From contig NZ_FNZG01000002.1 of NCBI RefSeq assembly GCF_900109195.1, positions 504,191-568,190 on the forward strand: a stretch of DNA of 64,000 nucleotides. Reading direction: 5' to 3'. The notes beneath the pieces are model-generated. The model was not told where the DNA came from. It searched no databases and saw only the letters and a program-made list of their open reading frames with translations. The position numbers were made by a program, and so were the translations under genes. The DNA comes from Pseudooceanicola nitratireducens. Lineage in GTDB: Bacteria > Pseudomonadota > Alphaproteobacteria > Rhodobacterales > Rhodobacteraceae. Of the stretch, positions 34,292-43,467 are shown one piece after another; positions within the stretch are counted from its first letter, which is position 1, and the number at the start of each line of letters is the position of its first letter.

Positions 34292-34774
34292 ATGGATCAG
34301 GCAGGAGTGAGTTTCGGGCGGTTAAGCGATGTTCCGAAGGACCAGATCATCGCCCATATGTCCGATCCGGTGACGGTGGCGCATATGCCGCTGGCCGGTA
34401 TGGTCTGGACCGATGAGGTCTGCGCCGCATTCGTCGCCACGAAAGTGGCCTGCTGGGACCGCGACGGCCTGGGCCATTGGGCGATCTTCGAGGATGGGCG
34501 CTATATCGGCTGGGGCGGGTTCCAGAAGGAAGGCGAGGATTGGGATTTCGGGCTGGTTCTGCGGCCCGATGCCTTCGGGCGCGGCATGGCGGTGACCGCC
34601 AAGGCGCTGGATTTTGCCCGGGCGGATCCGCGTATTCCGTCGGTCACGTTCCTTTTGCCGCCGTCACGGATGCGGCTGGCGGCGCTGCGCCGGATCGGGG
34701 CGGTCGAAGAGGGCGAGAGCGTGATCGAGGGCACGCGCTTCCGGCGGTTCCGGTTGATGACGCCCTCGGGGTGA
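34292..34774 (+). CDS. GNAT family N-acetyltransferase
   Basis: The 160-residue protein has a GNAT-like fold: WAIFEDGRYIGWGGFQKEG (beta strands 2-4), WDFGLVLRPDAFGRGMAVTAKALDFA with the acetyl-CoA pyrophosphate-binding turn (FGRGMA), and a C-terminal IPSVTFLLPPSRMRLAALRRIGAVEEGE with the last helix and strand. Acceptor unknown. The ATG at 34292 is 8 bases after a G-rich GGGGGGGC stretch, which is a poor ribosome site. It is convergent with the flavodoxin-like gene. Confidence 0.85.
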   Translation: MDQAGVSFGRLSDVPKDQIIAHMSDPVTVAHMPLAGMVWTDEVCAAFVATKVACWDRDGLGHWAIFEDGRYIGWGGFQKEGEDWDFGLVLRPDAFGRGMAVTAKALDFARADPRIPSVTFLLPPSRMRLAALRRIGAVEEGESVIEGTRFRRFRLMTPSG

Positions 34775-34808
34775 GGGGCGCGATCAAAGGGGGGCGGATG
34801 AAAGCGCC

Positions 34809-35378
34809 CTAGACCTGCCAGCGCAGGGCGGCGCGGGCGATGCGTTGACCGAAGATCCGGGCCGAGGCCTCGCACCCTTCGGTCAGACCGGAGGTATTGG
34901 CGTTGACCGCAAGGCCCAGAAAGGTGCCCGACAGGTTCAGCCCTTCGTTTTCGCGGAAGACCGGCGCGCCGATGACCTCTTGCCCGATCCAGACCATGCC
35001 GTGCTGCATGGCAAAGACCGACAGCGCCTGCAGCGTCGACAGCTTGTCGCCCCCGGTGTTCACCCCGGCGGTGAACCCCGCCGCAAGCTTGTCGGCCCAC
35101 ATCCGATCCAGCCAGATGGTGTCGCCGGTGTCGTCCATGAAGGCTTTGAACCCTGCCGCCGGTCCGCCCATGTAGGTGGGCGTGCCAAAGGCGATGGCGT
35201 CGGCGGCGTGAATGATGTCCCAGGTTTCGGGGGTCATTTGGGTGACGTCGACCAGGTCCGCGGCCGCGCCTTCGCCCCTGGCGGCCTCGGCGATCAGGCG
35301 GGCGGTGCGGGTGATGGCCCCGGAGCCCGAGAAATAGGCGATTGCCACTTTGGGGCCGGTCATGGGGGCGACGGTCAT
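34809..35378 (-). CDS. Flavodoxin-fold NAD(P)H:quinone oxidoreductase (WrbA-like)
   Basis: The 189-residue protein has a flavodoxin-like FMN phosphate loop, YFSGSGAITRTARLIAE, then GTPTYMGGPAAGFKAFMD contacting the isoalloxazine ring, and AGVNTGGDKLSTLQAL as in WrbA-type enzymes. Members transfer two electrons from NAD(P)H to quinones. The start overlaps the stop of the GMC oxidoreductase gene (35375-35378), so both are translated together, which suggests a shared redox or catabolic role. Confidence 0.88.
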   Translation of the reverse strand: MTVAPMTGPKVAIAYFSGSGAITRTARLIAEAARGEGAAADLVDVTQMTPETWDIIHAADAIAFGTPTYMGGPAAGFKAFMDDTGDTIWLDRMWADKLAAGFTAGVNTGGDKLSTLQALSVFAMQHGMVWIGQEVIGAPVFRENEGLNLSGTFLGLAVNANTSGLTEGCEASARIFGQRIARAALRWQV

Positions 35379-36964
35379 GAGCGGGCGTCCTTCAGGATCA
35401 TGGCGGCGGCCTTTTCGGCGATCATGATGGTGGGGGCATTGGTGTTGCCGCTGGTGATGCGCGGCATGACCGAGGCATCGACCACCCGCAGCCCGCCGAT
35501 CCCGCGCATCTTCAGCGTGTGATCCAGCGGCGCATCGGGGTCCGCGCCCATGGCGACGGTGCCGGCGGGATGGAAGATCGTCGTGCCGACCTCACCAGCC
35601 GCGCGGGCTAGGTCTTCGTCGCTTTGGGCGGCAGCCCCCGGCTTGACCTCTTCGGGGCGGTATTTCGCCAGAGGGTCCTGTTCCATGATGCGGCGGGTCA
35701 CACGGATTGCGTCGATGGCGACACGGCGGTCGCCCTCGGTCGAGAGGTAATTGGGCGCGATCTTCGGCGCGGCCTCGGGGTCGGCAGATGTGATGTCGAT
35801 CCGGCCCCGGCTTTCGGGGCGCAGGTTGCAGACGCTCGCGGTGATCGCGGGGTAGGGGTGCAGGGGCTGGCCGAAGGCCTCAAGCGACAGGGGCTGGACG
35901 TGGTATTCCAGATCGGGCGTCGCCAGGTCGGGACGCGACCGGGTAAAGGCCCCCAGCTGCGACGGGGCCATGGTCATCGGCCCGCGCCGCCGCAGGGCGT
36001 AATCCGCCCCGATCGCCAGCTTGCCCAGCAGGGAATTCGCCATGGTGTTCAGGGTCTTCGCGCCGTCCAGCCGCCAGGAGCAGCGCAGCTGCAGGTGATC
36101 CTGAAGGTTGCCGCCTATGGCGGGCATGTCCTGCAGAACCTCGATCCCGTGGGACTTCAGAAGGGCGGCGGGGCCGATCCCGGACAATTGCAGGATCTTG
36201 GGGGAATTCACCGCCCCGGCGGACAGGATGACTTCGCGCCCGGCGCGGACCTGGTGCAGCTGGTCGTTGCGGCGGTATTCGACGCCGACGACCTTGCGGC
36301 CTTCGGTCAGCAGGCGGGTGGTCAGGGCGTGGGTCTCGACCCGCAGATTGGGGCCCGAGGTGGTGCGCAAGAAGGCCTTGGCGGTGTTCATCCGCCAGCC
36401 GCCGCGCTGGTTCACCCGGAAATATCCCACGCCTTCGTTGTCGCCGGTGTTGAAATCCGTGCTTTCCGGGATGCCGGCGGCGACGGCGGCCTTGATCCAG
36501 TCGTCCAGCAGATCCCAGTGCAGGCGCTGGTTCTCGACCCGCCATTCGCCGCCCGCGCCGTGCATCTCGCTTGGGCCGTCGACGTAATCCTCGGACTTCT
36601 TGAAGAAGGGCAGCACATCGTCCCAGCCCCAGTCCTTCAGCCCCATCTGTCGCCAGCCGTCGTAATCCGCCGCCTGCCCGCGCAGGTACAGCATCCCGTT
36701 GATCGAGGAACATCCCCCCAGAACCTTCCCGCGCGGATACAGGATGGACCGTCCGTTCAGCCCCGGTTCCGGCGCGGTCTTGTACATCCAGTCGGTGCGC
36801 GGATTGCCGATGCAATACAGATACCCCATGGGGATATGGACCCAGTGGTAATTGTCGCGCCCCCCGGCTTCCAGGATCAGGGTCCTGTGCCCGGCCTCGG
36901 CCAGACGTTTGGCCATGACGGATCCGGCGCTGCCGGCCCCGACGATGATGTAATCCCAGTCCAT
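35375..36964 (-). CDS. GMC family oxidoreductase, choline dehydrogenase-like
   Basis: The 529-residue flavoenzyme has the GMC architecture: N-terminal FAD motif DYIIVGAGSAGSVMAKRLAEAG, the signature LYPRGKVLGGCSSINGMLYLRG, a second signature ILSAGAVNSPKILQLSGIG, and the C-terminal active-site HPAGTVAMG with the conserved His, then the NTNAPTIMIAEKAA end. It oxidises a primary alcohol, passing electrons probably to quinone. Without betaine-aldehyde dehydrogenase or transport genes next to it, choline is not assured as substrate. The downstream flavodoxin-like gene overlaps. An Lrp regulator lies upstream on the same strand. Confidence 0.94.
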   Translation of the reverse strand: MDWDYIIVGAGSAGSVMAKRLAEAGHRTLILEAGGRDNYHWVHIPMGYLYCIGNPRTDWMYKTAPEPGLNGRSILYPRGKVLGGCSSINGMLYLRGQAADYDGWRQMGLKDWGWDDVLPFFKKSEDYVDGPSEMHGAGGEWRVENQRLHWDLLDDWIKAAVAAGIPESTDFNTGDNEGVGYFRVNQRGGWRMNTAKAFLRTTSGPNLRVETHALTTRLLTEGRKVVGVEYRRNDQLHQVRAGREVILSAGAVNSPKILQLSGIGPAALLKSHGIEVLQDMPAIGGNLQDHLQLRCSWRLDGAKTLNTMANSLLGKLAIGADYALRRRGPMTMAPSQLGAFTRSRPDLATPDLEYHVQPLSLEAFGQPLHPYPAITASVCNLRPESRGRIDITSADPEAAPKIAPNYLSTEGDRRVAIDAIRVTRRIMEQDPLAKYRPEEVKPGAAAQSDEDLARAAGEVGTTIFHPAGTVAMGADPDAPLDHTLKMRGIGGLRVVDASVMPRITSGNTNAPTIMIAEKAAAMILKDARS

Positions 36965-37037
36965 GTCGTCCCCTCCCGTTCGGGCCCGTTCCGCCGGGGT
37001 CTCCTCCGACCCGGGTCAGCCCCCTGACTTTGCGCGA

Positions 37038-37496
37038 TTAAACAGGCAAGGCGGTGGTCTTGAAAACCGTCCTCAGGGCAAAGCTGGTCTGCATCTGCTG
37101 CACGCCGGGCAGGCGCGACAGGTGCTGGCGGTGGATGCGGGCGAAATCCTCGGTGCTGTCGACGACCACCTTCAGCAGGTAATCCGCCGTGCCGGTCATC
37201 AGGTGGCATTCCAGCACCTCGGGCACGCGCTTCACCTCGGCCTCGAAACTGTCCAGGATGTCGTCGGCCTGACCCTGCAGGCGGATTTCCACGAAAACGG
37301 TGGTGGGCAGGCCGATCTTGCGCGCATCCAGAAGCGCCACGTAATCGCGCAGGATGCCCTCGTCTTCCAGCCGCTGCACCCGCCGGTGACAGGCCGAGGG
37401 CGAGAGCCCCACCTTGTCCGACAGATCCGCGTTCGAGATCCGGCCCTGTTTCTGCAGCACCCGCAGGATGCGGCGGTCGATGTCATCCAGTGTCAT
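37038..37496 (-). CDS. Lrp/AsnC family transcriptional regulator
   Basis: The 152-residue protein has an N-terminal helix-turn-helix (GRISNADLSDKVGLSPSACHRRVQRLEDEG, about residues 17-46) and a C-terminal RAM ligand-binding domain (about 70-145) with VLECHLMTGTADYLLKVV. Lrp-type proteins form octamers and respond to amino acids. The 73-base gap to the GMC gene downstream makes that operon a candidate target, but this is inference. GGAAGAGATGA precedes the ATG. Confidence 0.94.
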   Translation of the reverse strand: MTLDDIDRRILRVLQKQGRISNADLSDKVGLSPSACHRRVQRLEDEGILRDYVALLDARKIGLPTTVFVEIRLQGQADDILDSFEAEVKRVPEVLECHLMTGTADYLLKVVVDSTEDFARIHRQHLSRLPGVQQMQTSFALRTVFKTTALPV

Positions 37497-37577
37497 TCAT
37501 CTCTTCCGGCCCGTTTCAGGCCGGAAGATATTCGCATGTCCCGCCCTTTGGCGAGAGGATCGTGCAAGATTTCCGGC

Positions 37578-38012
37578 TTACGCGGGCTTTTTCAGCGAAT
37601 CGCGGATTTCCAGAAGCACGTCCAGCTCGGTCGGGCCGGCGGGCGCTTCCTCGGCCGGTTGTTCTGCGGGCTTCTCCATCTGGGATTTGATCTTGTTGAC
37701 GTAGCGCACCAGCATGAAGACGACGAAGGCGATGATCAGGAAGTTGAAGACCGCCATGATGAAGGACCCATAGGCAAAGACCGCGGCTCCCGCCTCTCGT
37801 GCGGCTTCGAGGCTGTCATAGGGGCCACCGCCCGAGAGGACGACGAAATTGTTGGTGAAATCGATGCCGCCGGTGAACAGCCCGATGATCGGGTTCAGCA
37901 GGTCATCGACCATGGATTTCACGATCGCGGTAAAGGCCGCGCCGACGATGATACCAACGGCCATGTCCATGACATTGCCCTTGGCGATGAAGGCTTTGAA
38001 TTCGTTAAGCAT
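37578..38012 (-). CDS. mscL: Large-conductance mechanosensitive channel MscL
   Basis: The 144-residue protein has the MscL layout: an amphipathic N-terminal helix ([21 protein letters not shown]), TM1 with [23 protein letters not shown], a periplasmic loop, TM2 ([24 protein letters not shown]), and a C-terminal helix ([13 protein letters not shown]) after an acidic/Pro-rich linker. The pentamer opens under membrane tension to release solutes on hypo-osmotic shock. I use the ATG at 38012 rather than the GTG three bases upstream. It is divergent from the GST gene. Confidence 0.96.
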   Translation of the reverse strand: MLNEFKAFIAKGNVMDMAVGIIVGAAFTAIVKSMVDDLLNPIIGLFTGGIDFTNNFVVLSGGGPYDSLEAAREAGAAVFAYGSFIMAVFNFLIIAFVVFMLVRYVNKIKSQMEKPAEQPAEEAPAGPTELDVLLEIRDSLKKPA

Positions 38013-38158
38013 CACTGTCTCCTGTATCGCTTATTCAAGACACCGACGTTGCTGTCTGTGTGTTCGCGCAGGGTTACCTAAACAGAAACGCAGAGTTTCC
38101 GATATTATAATTAACCTTTTGGCTCCCTAAATTGGGTCCAGACAGCAAGGAGAGACCG

Positions 38159-38854
38159 ATGTTCCCCGATGATTTCCCGATCGCGACCCGCTGGCCTGCC
38201 AAGAACCCGGGCGTGATCCAGCTTTATTCCTATCCGACGCCGAACGGGGTGAAGGCCTCGATCATGCTGGAAGAAACCGGGCTGGAGTATGAGCCGCACC
38301 TGGTCACCCTGGCCGATGCGGACGTCAAAAGCCCCGAATTCCTGTCGCTGAACCCCAACAACAAGATCCCCGCGATCATCGACCCCAATGGCCCCGACGG
38401 CGCGCCCCTGGGCCTGTTCGAAAGCGGCGCGATCCTGATCTACCTGGCCGACAAGTCCGGCAAGTTCATCGGTCAAAGCGCCTCGGACCGGGCGAAGGTG
38501 ATCCAGTGGCTGATGTTCCAGATGGGCGGGGTCGGCCCGATGCTGGGGCAGCTGGGCTTCTTCTACAAATTCGCGGGCTCCGAGATCGAAGACCCCCGCC
38601 CGCGTGACCGCTATATCAACGAAGCCAAGCGCCTGCTGGCCGTTCTGGAAGGCGCAATGGCAGGGCAGGACTGGATCGCGGGCGACTATTCCATCGCCGA
38701 CATCGCGCTGGTGCCCTGGCTCAAGGCGCTTGATTTCTACGGTGCCAAAGAGGTGCTGGGCTGGGACGACCACAAGAACCTGGTTGCCTGGGTAGATCGC
38801 TTCAACGCCCGCCCCGCGGTTGAACGTGGATCAAAAATCCCCGCCACCTCGTAA
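38159..38854 (+). CDS. Glutathione S-transferase family protein
   Basis: The 231-residue protein has a thioredoxin-fold N-terminal domain (QLYSYPTPNGVKASIMLEETGLEYE, then KIPAIIDP and FESGAILIYLADK for the glutathione gamma-Glu site) and a helical C-terminal domain with DYSIADIALVPWLKALD. Length and the TPNG active-site turn resemble the Nu-class/YghU disulfide-bond oxidoreductases. Substrate unknown. The ATG follows AAGGAGAGACCG. It is divergent from mscL. Confidence 0.93.
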   Translation: MFPDDFPIATRWPAKNPGVIQLYSYPTPNGVKASIMLEETGLEYEPHLVTLADADVKSPEFLSLNPNNKIPAIIDPNGPDGAPLGLFESGAILIYLADKSGKFIGQSASDRAKVIQWLMFQMGGVGPMLGQLGFFYKFAGSEIEDPRPRDRYINEAKRLLAVLEGAMAGQDWIAGDYSIADIALVPWLKALDFYGAKEVLGWDDHKNLVAWVDRFNARPAVERGSKIPATS

Positions 38855-38923
38855 TGGCGGTTCCCGGGGGCGCGTGTCGCCCCCGGAATTGGCCTCAATT
38901 CGGACCCCAGAATTGCCAGCAGC

Positions 38924-39367
38924 TCAGCCCGGCAGCGTGCCGGTCAGCACATAGCGCAGGATGTCGGCCACCTGCTGCGGCGTCTCGGTGACGGCCAGGG
39001 CGGCGGCGTCGACCTCTTTCAGCGCGTGCTGGTGGTCGGCCCCATGCATGACGATCAGGCTTTTGCCCAGGGCTGCGGCATAGCCCGCGTCAAAGGCCGC
39101 GTTCCACTGTTTGTACTTCTCGCCAAAGCGCACGACGACCACGTCCGCCGCCTCGATCGCGTTGCGGGTGCGGATCGCGTTGACCTTGGCCCCCTTGTGA
39201 TCGTGCCAGAACTTCGAAGTCTCCGCGCCCAGGATGGCAACGCCGCAATCGTCGCTTGCCGCGTGGTCGGTGACGGGGGCGGAAAAGGTGACATCAAGCC
39301 CGGCACAGGCGGCCTCGATCTCGTCTCGCCAGCTGGTGTGAATTTCGCCTGACAGGTAGACCTGCAT
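38924..39367 (-). CDS. YtoQ family protein
   Basis: The 147-residue protein matches YtoQ (nucleoside 2-deoxyribosyltransferase-like fold): it begins QVYLSGEIHTSWRDEI and continues with SDDCGVAILGAE, VRFGEKYKQWNAAFDAGYAAALGKSLIVMHG. The function is uncharacterised; the fold suggests nucleotide or nucleoside binding. GGAGAGCAGCG precedes the ATG. It is convergent with the GST gene and follows cpdB on the same strand with a 150-base gap that holds a repeat element. Confidence 0.9.
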   Translation of the reverse strand: MQVYLSGEIHTSWRDEIEAACAGLDVTFSAPVTDHAASDDCGVAILGAETSKFWHDHKGAKVNAIRTRNAIEAADVVVVRFGEKYKQWNAAFDAGYAAALGKSLIVMHGADHQHALKEVDAAALAVTETPQQVADILRYVLTGTLPG

Positions 39368-39450
39368 CGCTGCTCTCCTTTTTTGCGTGTCCGCGCTTCA
39401 TGCGCAGAAAAAGGGGGCACAATGCGCGCGCGCCCCCCAAAATCCTGAAA

Positions 39451-39483
39451 ATCATCTTGCCAAAAATACTCCCGCCGGAGGCG
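39451..39483 (-). repeat. Downstream intergenic element, copy D (after cpdB)
   Basis: On the minus strand it reads GCCTCCGGCGGGAGTATTTT, then TGGCAAGATGAT, 35 bases after the cpdB stop and in the sense orientation of cpdB. The core matches copies A, E and F; the tail is the GGCAAGATGAT variant. Confidence 0.7.
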
Positions 39484-39517
39484 AAGGCAACCGCCCCCGC
39501 GCCCCGGCCGGGACGGA

Positions 39518-41503
39518 TCACAACGTGATGCGGTACAGCGCGAAACCGCCTTCGCCCTCGCCCGCGGGTTCGATGGTGACGCCGGGGACGTCGCTGGCAT
39601 AGGCGGTGCCTGCGGGTCCGGTCTCGAACAGGACGGTGGTGCCCTCCATCGGTGCAAAGGTCCAGTTGCCGTCGGCCTTGGGGCTGATCGTGCCCTTCTC
39701 GACGATGTAGCGCACGATGATGTCGCGGTTGGTGTCCGGCCCTTCGAAGATCACCGTATCGCCTTTGGCCCCGGGGAAATTGCCGCCGCCCGAGGCGCGG
39801 TAGTTGTTGGTGGCCACGACGAATTCCATGTCGTCGGTCACCGGCGCGCCGTCGAACATCAGCTCGGTGATGCGGCTTTCGCTGCCGGTCTGAGTGCCGT
39901 CGCGGTCGAACATCGCCGGTTTCGACAGGTCGATGCGATAGGTGACCCCGTCCATGACATCGAAGTTGTAGCTTGGGAACTCGGGGTTCAGCAGGGGCGC
40001 GTCCGTCGTACCCGGCGCAACCTGGTTGAACATCCCGGCCGAGCGGTCCAGCCAGCCCCGCAGCTGCGCGCCGGTGATCTTCACCGCCCGGATCGTGTTG
40101 GGATACAGGTAAAGGTCCGCCACGTGCTTGATGGCCACGTCGCCCACGGGCACGTCGGTGTAATAGTCGGGCCCGCCGCGGCCACCGGCCTTGAAGGGGG
40201 CACCGGCCGAGAGGATCGGCAGGGCTTCCCATTCGGTGCCCTTCATCATCTCTTCGATGTACCACTTCTGGGCATTGGTCACGACCTGGACCGACGGGTC
40301 GTCGGCCACCAGTGCAAAGTAGGAATGCAGCGGCGTGTCGGTCTTGCCGACGGCACGACGGACGTAATCCAGGGTCTGCTCGTGTTCGGCCTGGGCGGCG
40401 GCCAGCACGGTGCCGACGCTTTCGACCAGCGGGGTGATCGACCGATCCTCGTTCCGTTTCGAAATCGGCCGGGTAGTGACCTCGGACATCAGCACGCGCC
40501 ATTCGCTGCCATCGCGTTCCAGCATCAGGTCGATCACACCCAGGTGCGAGCCCCAGAACCCGCCCATGACGGCGGGCTTGCCATGAATCGTGCCCTTTTC
40601 GGCGTCGACGGCGGCAAAGCCAGCATATTTCGGCGAGGGGAAGACCAGGTGGGAATGGCCGGTCATCAGCGCGTCGATGCCGTCGACTTCGGCCAGGGGG
40701 ACGCTGGCGTTCTCCATCCCGTCCTCATGCTGGGCGCTGCCGATGCCGGAATGGCTGAGCGCGATGATGATGTCGGCCCCCTGCTCTTTCATCTGGGGGA
40801 CATAGGCGCGGGCGGTCTCGACGATGTCGCGCGTCTGAACGTTGCCTTCCAGGTGCTTGCGGTCCCAGTTCATGACCTGCGGCGGCACGAAACCGATCAG
40901 CCCGACCTTGATCTGGTGATCGACCCCCGCGCCATCGGTGACGGTGCGGTCAAGGATGACATAGGGTGGGATCAGCGTTTCGTCCCGGGTGGGGTCCGAC
41001 CCGAGGGTCTTGGCTATATTCGCCGTCACAACGGGGAAATTCGCGCCGGCCAGCGCCTTCATCAGGAACTCGATCCCGTAGTTGAATTCGTGGTTGCCCA
41101 GGGTCGAGGCATCGAAACCCAGGGTGTTCATGGCCTGGATCACCGGGTGGGTGTCGCCCTCTTTCATGCCGCGCTCATAGGCGATGTAATCGCCCATGGG
41201 ATTGCCCTGCAGGAAGTCTCCGTTATCGATCAGCAGCGAATTGGTCGCTTCGGTCCGGATGTCGGCAATATGCGCGGCGGTGCGGGCTAGGCCCACGGTG
41301 TCGTCGGGACGGTCGGCGTAGTAGTTGTAGGGGAAGACATGCACGTGCAGGTCGGTCGTTTCCATGATCCGCAGGTGGGCCTGGGTGCCGGCGGCGCGGG
41401 CCGAATAGGGGTGCAGCGCGATCAGCGACGCGCCGGCTGTGCCTGCCAGGAAATGGCGACGGGTCAGGCCATTGGAGGATGAGGCGGTGGTGCGATTGGT
41501 CAT
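39518..41503 (-). CDS. cpdB: 2',3'-cyclic-nucleotide 2'-phosphodiesterase/3'-nucleotidase
   Basis: The 661-residue precursor has a twin-arginine signal ([20 protein letters not shown], about residues 13-32). The metallophosphatase domain shows [42 protein letters not shown] and TGHSHLVFP. The C-terminal 5'-nucleotidase-type substrate domain follows (from about 360). The enzyme degrades 2',3'-cyclic and 3'-nucleotides in the periplasm, letting the cell use RNA-derived nucleosides and phosphate. The start at 41503 begins the signal peptide after an AGGAGCCTTCC site. It is divergent from nudC. Confidence 0.95.
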   Translation of the reverse strand: MTNRTTASSSNGLTRRHFLAGTAGASLIALHPYSARAAGTQAHLRIMETTDLHVHVFPYNYYADRPDDTVGLARTAAHIADIRTEATNSLLIDNGDFLQGNPMGDYIAYERGMKEGDTHPVIQAMNTLGFDASTLGNHEFNYGIEFLMKALAGANFPVVTANIAKTLGSDPTRDETLIPPYVILDRTVTDGAGVDHQIKVGLIGFVPPQVMNWDRKHLEGNVQTRDIVETARAYVPQMKEQGADIIIALSHSGIGSAQHEDGMENASVPLAEVDGIDALMTGHSHLVFPSPKYAGFAAVDAEKGTIHGKPAVMGGFWGSHLGVIDLMLERDGSEWRVLMSEVTTRPISKRNEDRSITPLVESVGTVLAAAQAEHEQTLDYVRRAVGKTDTPLHSYFALVADDPSVQVVTNAQKWYIEEMMKGTEWEALPILSAGAPFKAGGRGGPDYYTDVPVGDVAIKHVADLYLYPNTIRAVKITGAQLRGWLDRSAGMFNQVAPGTTDAPLLNPEFPSYNFDVMDGVTYRIDLSKPAMFDRDGTQTGSESRITELMFDGAPVTDDMEFVVATNNYRASGGGNFPGAKGDTVIFEGPDTNRDIIVRYIVEKGTISPKADGNWTFAPMEGTTVLFETGPAGTAYASDVPGVTIEPAGEGEGGFALYRITL

Positions 41504-41819
41504 GGAAGGCTCCTGAGTATTGGCCCGGGGTGTGTCCGGAACCGGGGGCTGAGCTTGGCGCGGCGGGCACCCGGCGCGCAGGCCCAAATCCGGTGATCAT
41601 GTCCCGGTGATTCTGGGCGCGAACATGGTCAGGATACGTGACAATGGCGCGACAGCACGCATGGGAAATTCGTGTCAGGTCAAAGGCGCGGCGGATTGCC
41701 GGGAGTTTGGGCGCGGTAGGGGCAGGGCGGGGGCGGGGTTGTTCCCCGCGGGGATTGCGCTGCCGGCGCAACCGGGGCAGGGTCGCGCCAATCGGAAAAA
41801 CGGGCGGGGGAAGACCGGA
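41504..41819. other. 316-bp gap between cpdB and nudC, no gene seen
   Basis: The region carries the divergent promoters of cpdB and nudC. A CCGGTGAT direct repeat (near 41590 and 41605) and a TTGCGC/GCGCAA hairpin (41755-41771) beside a CCCCGCGGGG palindrome are visible. The nudC frame is open upstream but the extension is low-complexity, so I do not extend the gene. Confidence 0.45.
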
Positions 41820-42785
41820 ATGCGTCATGCGGAAGAGGTCACATTCGGGACATCGGGGCTGGATCGCGCGGCCGAGCTGCGGGGGCAGGACGACCTTCTG
41901 GCGGCCGAGCGTCGGTCGCCCTCAAGCTGCTGCATCCTGCTGTGGCGGGGGTTCCCGCTGACCACGCCCGACGGCGCGCTGGCCCGTCTGCCGATGGATG
42001 CGCCGGTGCTTCAGGGCCGCGAAAAACAGCCGATCCTGCTGGGCCGGGAAGAGCAGGGGCTGGTCTTTGCGCAGGACATCTCGGAATGGTCGCCGCCCGA
42101 TGCGCCTGCCGATCTGGGACCGGGCCGGGCGCAGCAGGCCCCGCTGCCCAGCCACCCCGAGATCGATGGCGACATGGCCTTTGCCGATCTGCGCGGCATG
42201 CTGTCCCGGATCGGTCGCCGCGACGGCGAGCTGGTGGCCACGGCCCGGGCGCTGTTCAGCTGGCATTCGACGCATCAGTTCTGTTCCCGCTGCGGCCGCC
42301 CCAGCCATGTGACCATGGCCGGATGGCAGCGCAGCTGCGACAGCTGCGGCGGCCAGCATTTCCCGCGCACCGATCCGGTGGTGATCATGCTGATCACCCA
42401 TGGCAACGATCTTCTGATGGGGCGGTCGCCGGGCTGGCCCGATGGCATGTGGTCCCTTCTGGCCGGGTTTGTCGAACCGGGCGAGACCCTGGAATCCGCC
42501 GTCCGCCGCGAGGTGATGGAGGAATCCGGTGTGCCCGTCGGTGCGGTGCGGTATCTGTCGAGCCAGCCCTGGGCCTTCCCCAATTCGCTGATGTTCGGCT
42601 GCATCGGCGAGGCGCAGGGCAAGGAGATCACGCTGGACCCGAAAGAGCTGGAGGATGCCCGCTGGTTCAGCCGCGAAGAGATGGTCGACATCCTGGCCGG
42701 CACCTCGGACCTGGCGCGACCGTTGCGGCGCGGTGCCATTGCGGAATTTCTGATCCGGAACTGGGTTGCGGATACACTTGATTGA
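41820..42785 (+). CDS. nudC: NADH pyrophosphatase NudC (NAD-cap removing Nudix hydrolase)
   Basis: The 321-residue protein has three parts: an N-terminal domain (1-150), a C4 zinc ribbon (Cys155, Cys158, Cys173, Cys176), and the Nudix domain with the box GX5EX7REVXEESGV at residues 216-238. The SQPWAFPNSLM motif (SQPWPFPxS), near residue 250, is the NADH-specific signature. NudC hydrolyses NAD(H) and removes NAD caps from RNA. The ATG at 41820 starts the N-terminal domain after a GGGGGAAGACCGGA site. It is divergent from cpdB. Confidence 0.95.
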   Translation: MRHAEEVTFGTSGLDRAAELRGQDDLLAAERRSPSSCCILLWRGFPLTTPDGALARLPMDAPVLQGREKQPILLGREEQGLVFAQDISEWSPPDAPADLGPGRAQQAPLPSHPEIDGDMAFADLRGMLSRIGRRDGELVATARALFSWHSTHQFCSRCGRPSHVTMAGWQRSCDSCGGQHFPRTDPVVIMLITHGNDLLMGRSPGWPDGMWSLLAGFVEPGETLESAVRREVMEESGVPVGAVRYLSSQPWAFPNSLMFGCIGEAQGKEITLDPKELEDARWFSREEMVDILAGTSDLARPLRRGAIAEFLIRNWVADTLD

Positions 42786-42889
42786 GAAAATTGGTGTATA
42801 GTTCTTGAAACGCCCCGGTTCGCGGGGCTGACAGGCATATAGCAGACATGCCCGGGGCACCCCCGGGTCCAGACTTCGAGGCAGTGAGC

Positions 42890-43357
42890 ATGAAATTCAG
42901 CACCCGTAAGGATATCGACGCGCCGATCGACCACGTCTTCGCCAGCGTGTCCGACTTTCAGGTCTACGAACGGGCCGCGATGCGGCGCGGCGCGCAGGTC
43001 CGGCGTCTGGATAATCAGGACGTGAAGGGGCCGGGCATGGCCTGGCAGGCGGATTTTGAATTCCGCGGCAAGAAGCGCGCGCTTGAAATCACGCTGGAAG
43101 ATTACGAGGCCCCGACCAACCTGGAATTCCTGGGCACCTCTGGCGGTCTTTCCGGTGCCTGCGAGATCGAGTTGATTGCGCTGTCGCCGTCCAAGACGCG
43201 GCTGAAGCTGTCGGTTGACCTGCGGCCGCAGACCCTGTCGGCGCGGCTTCTGGTGCAGTCGCTGAAACTGGCGAAGGGCAACCTGGACAAGAAGTTCGAC
43301 GCCCGCGTGGCCGAGCTTTCGGACAATGTGGCCGCGCAGTACCGCCAGACCGCCTAA
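42890..43357 (+). CDS. SRPBCC-fold protein
   Basis: The 155-residue protein has an SRPBCC (START-like) pattern: MKFSTRKDIDAPIDHVFASVSDFQVYERAAMRRG at the start, antiparallel strands in the middle (WQADFEFRGKKRALEITLEDYEAP), and a final long helix (AKGNLDKKFDARVAELSDNVAAQY). Such proteins hold hydrophobic ligands or act as hydrolase/cyclase scaffolds. The function is unknown. It is conserved-looking, has a GAGGCAGTGAGC start region, and is followed by a terminator. Confidence 0.85.
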   Translation: MKFSTRKDIDAPIDHVFASVSDFQVYERAAMRRGAQVRRLDNQDVKGPGMAWQADFEFRGKKRALEITLEDYEAPTNLEFLGTSGGLSGACEIELIALSPSKTRLKLSVDLRPQTLSARLLVQSLKLAKGNLDKKFDARVAELSDNVAAQYRQTA

Positions 43358-43361
43358 GCAA

Positions 43362-43390
43362 AACGCGCCCCTTGGGGCGCGCGTTCGTTT
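43362..43390 (+). terminator. Intrinsic terminator between the SRPBCC gene and pheA
   Basis: AACGCGCCCC, TT, then GGGGCGCGCGTT with a two-base bulge, followed by CGTTTCTTTCC. It lies between convergent genes. Confidence 0.75.
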
Positions 43391-43467
43391 CTTTCCGGAA
43401 TTCGGTGTCGTGCGCGGCCTTTAGGGCCGTTCCCTCGCAGGCCGGGCCCCTTTTAGGTCGGGGGGCG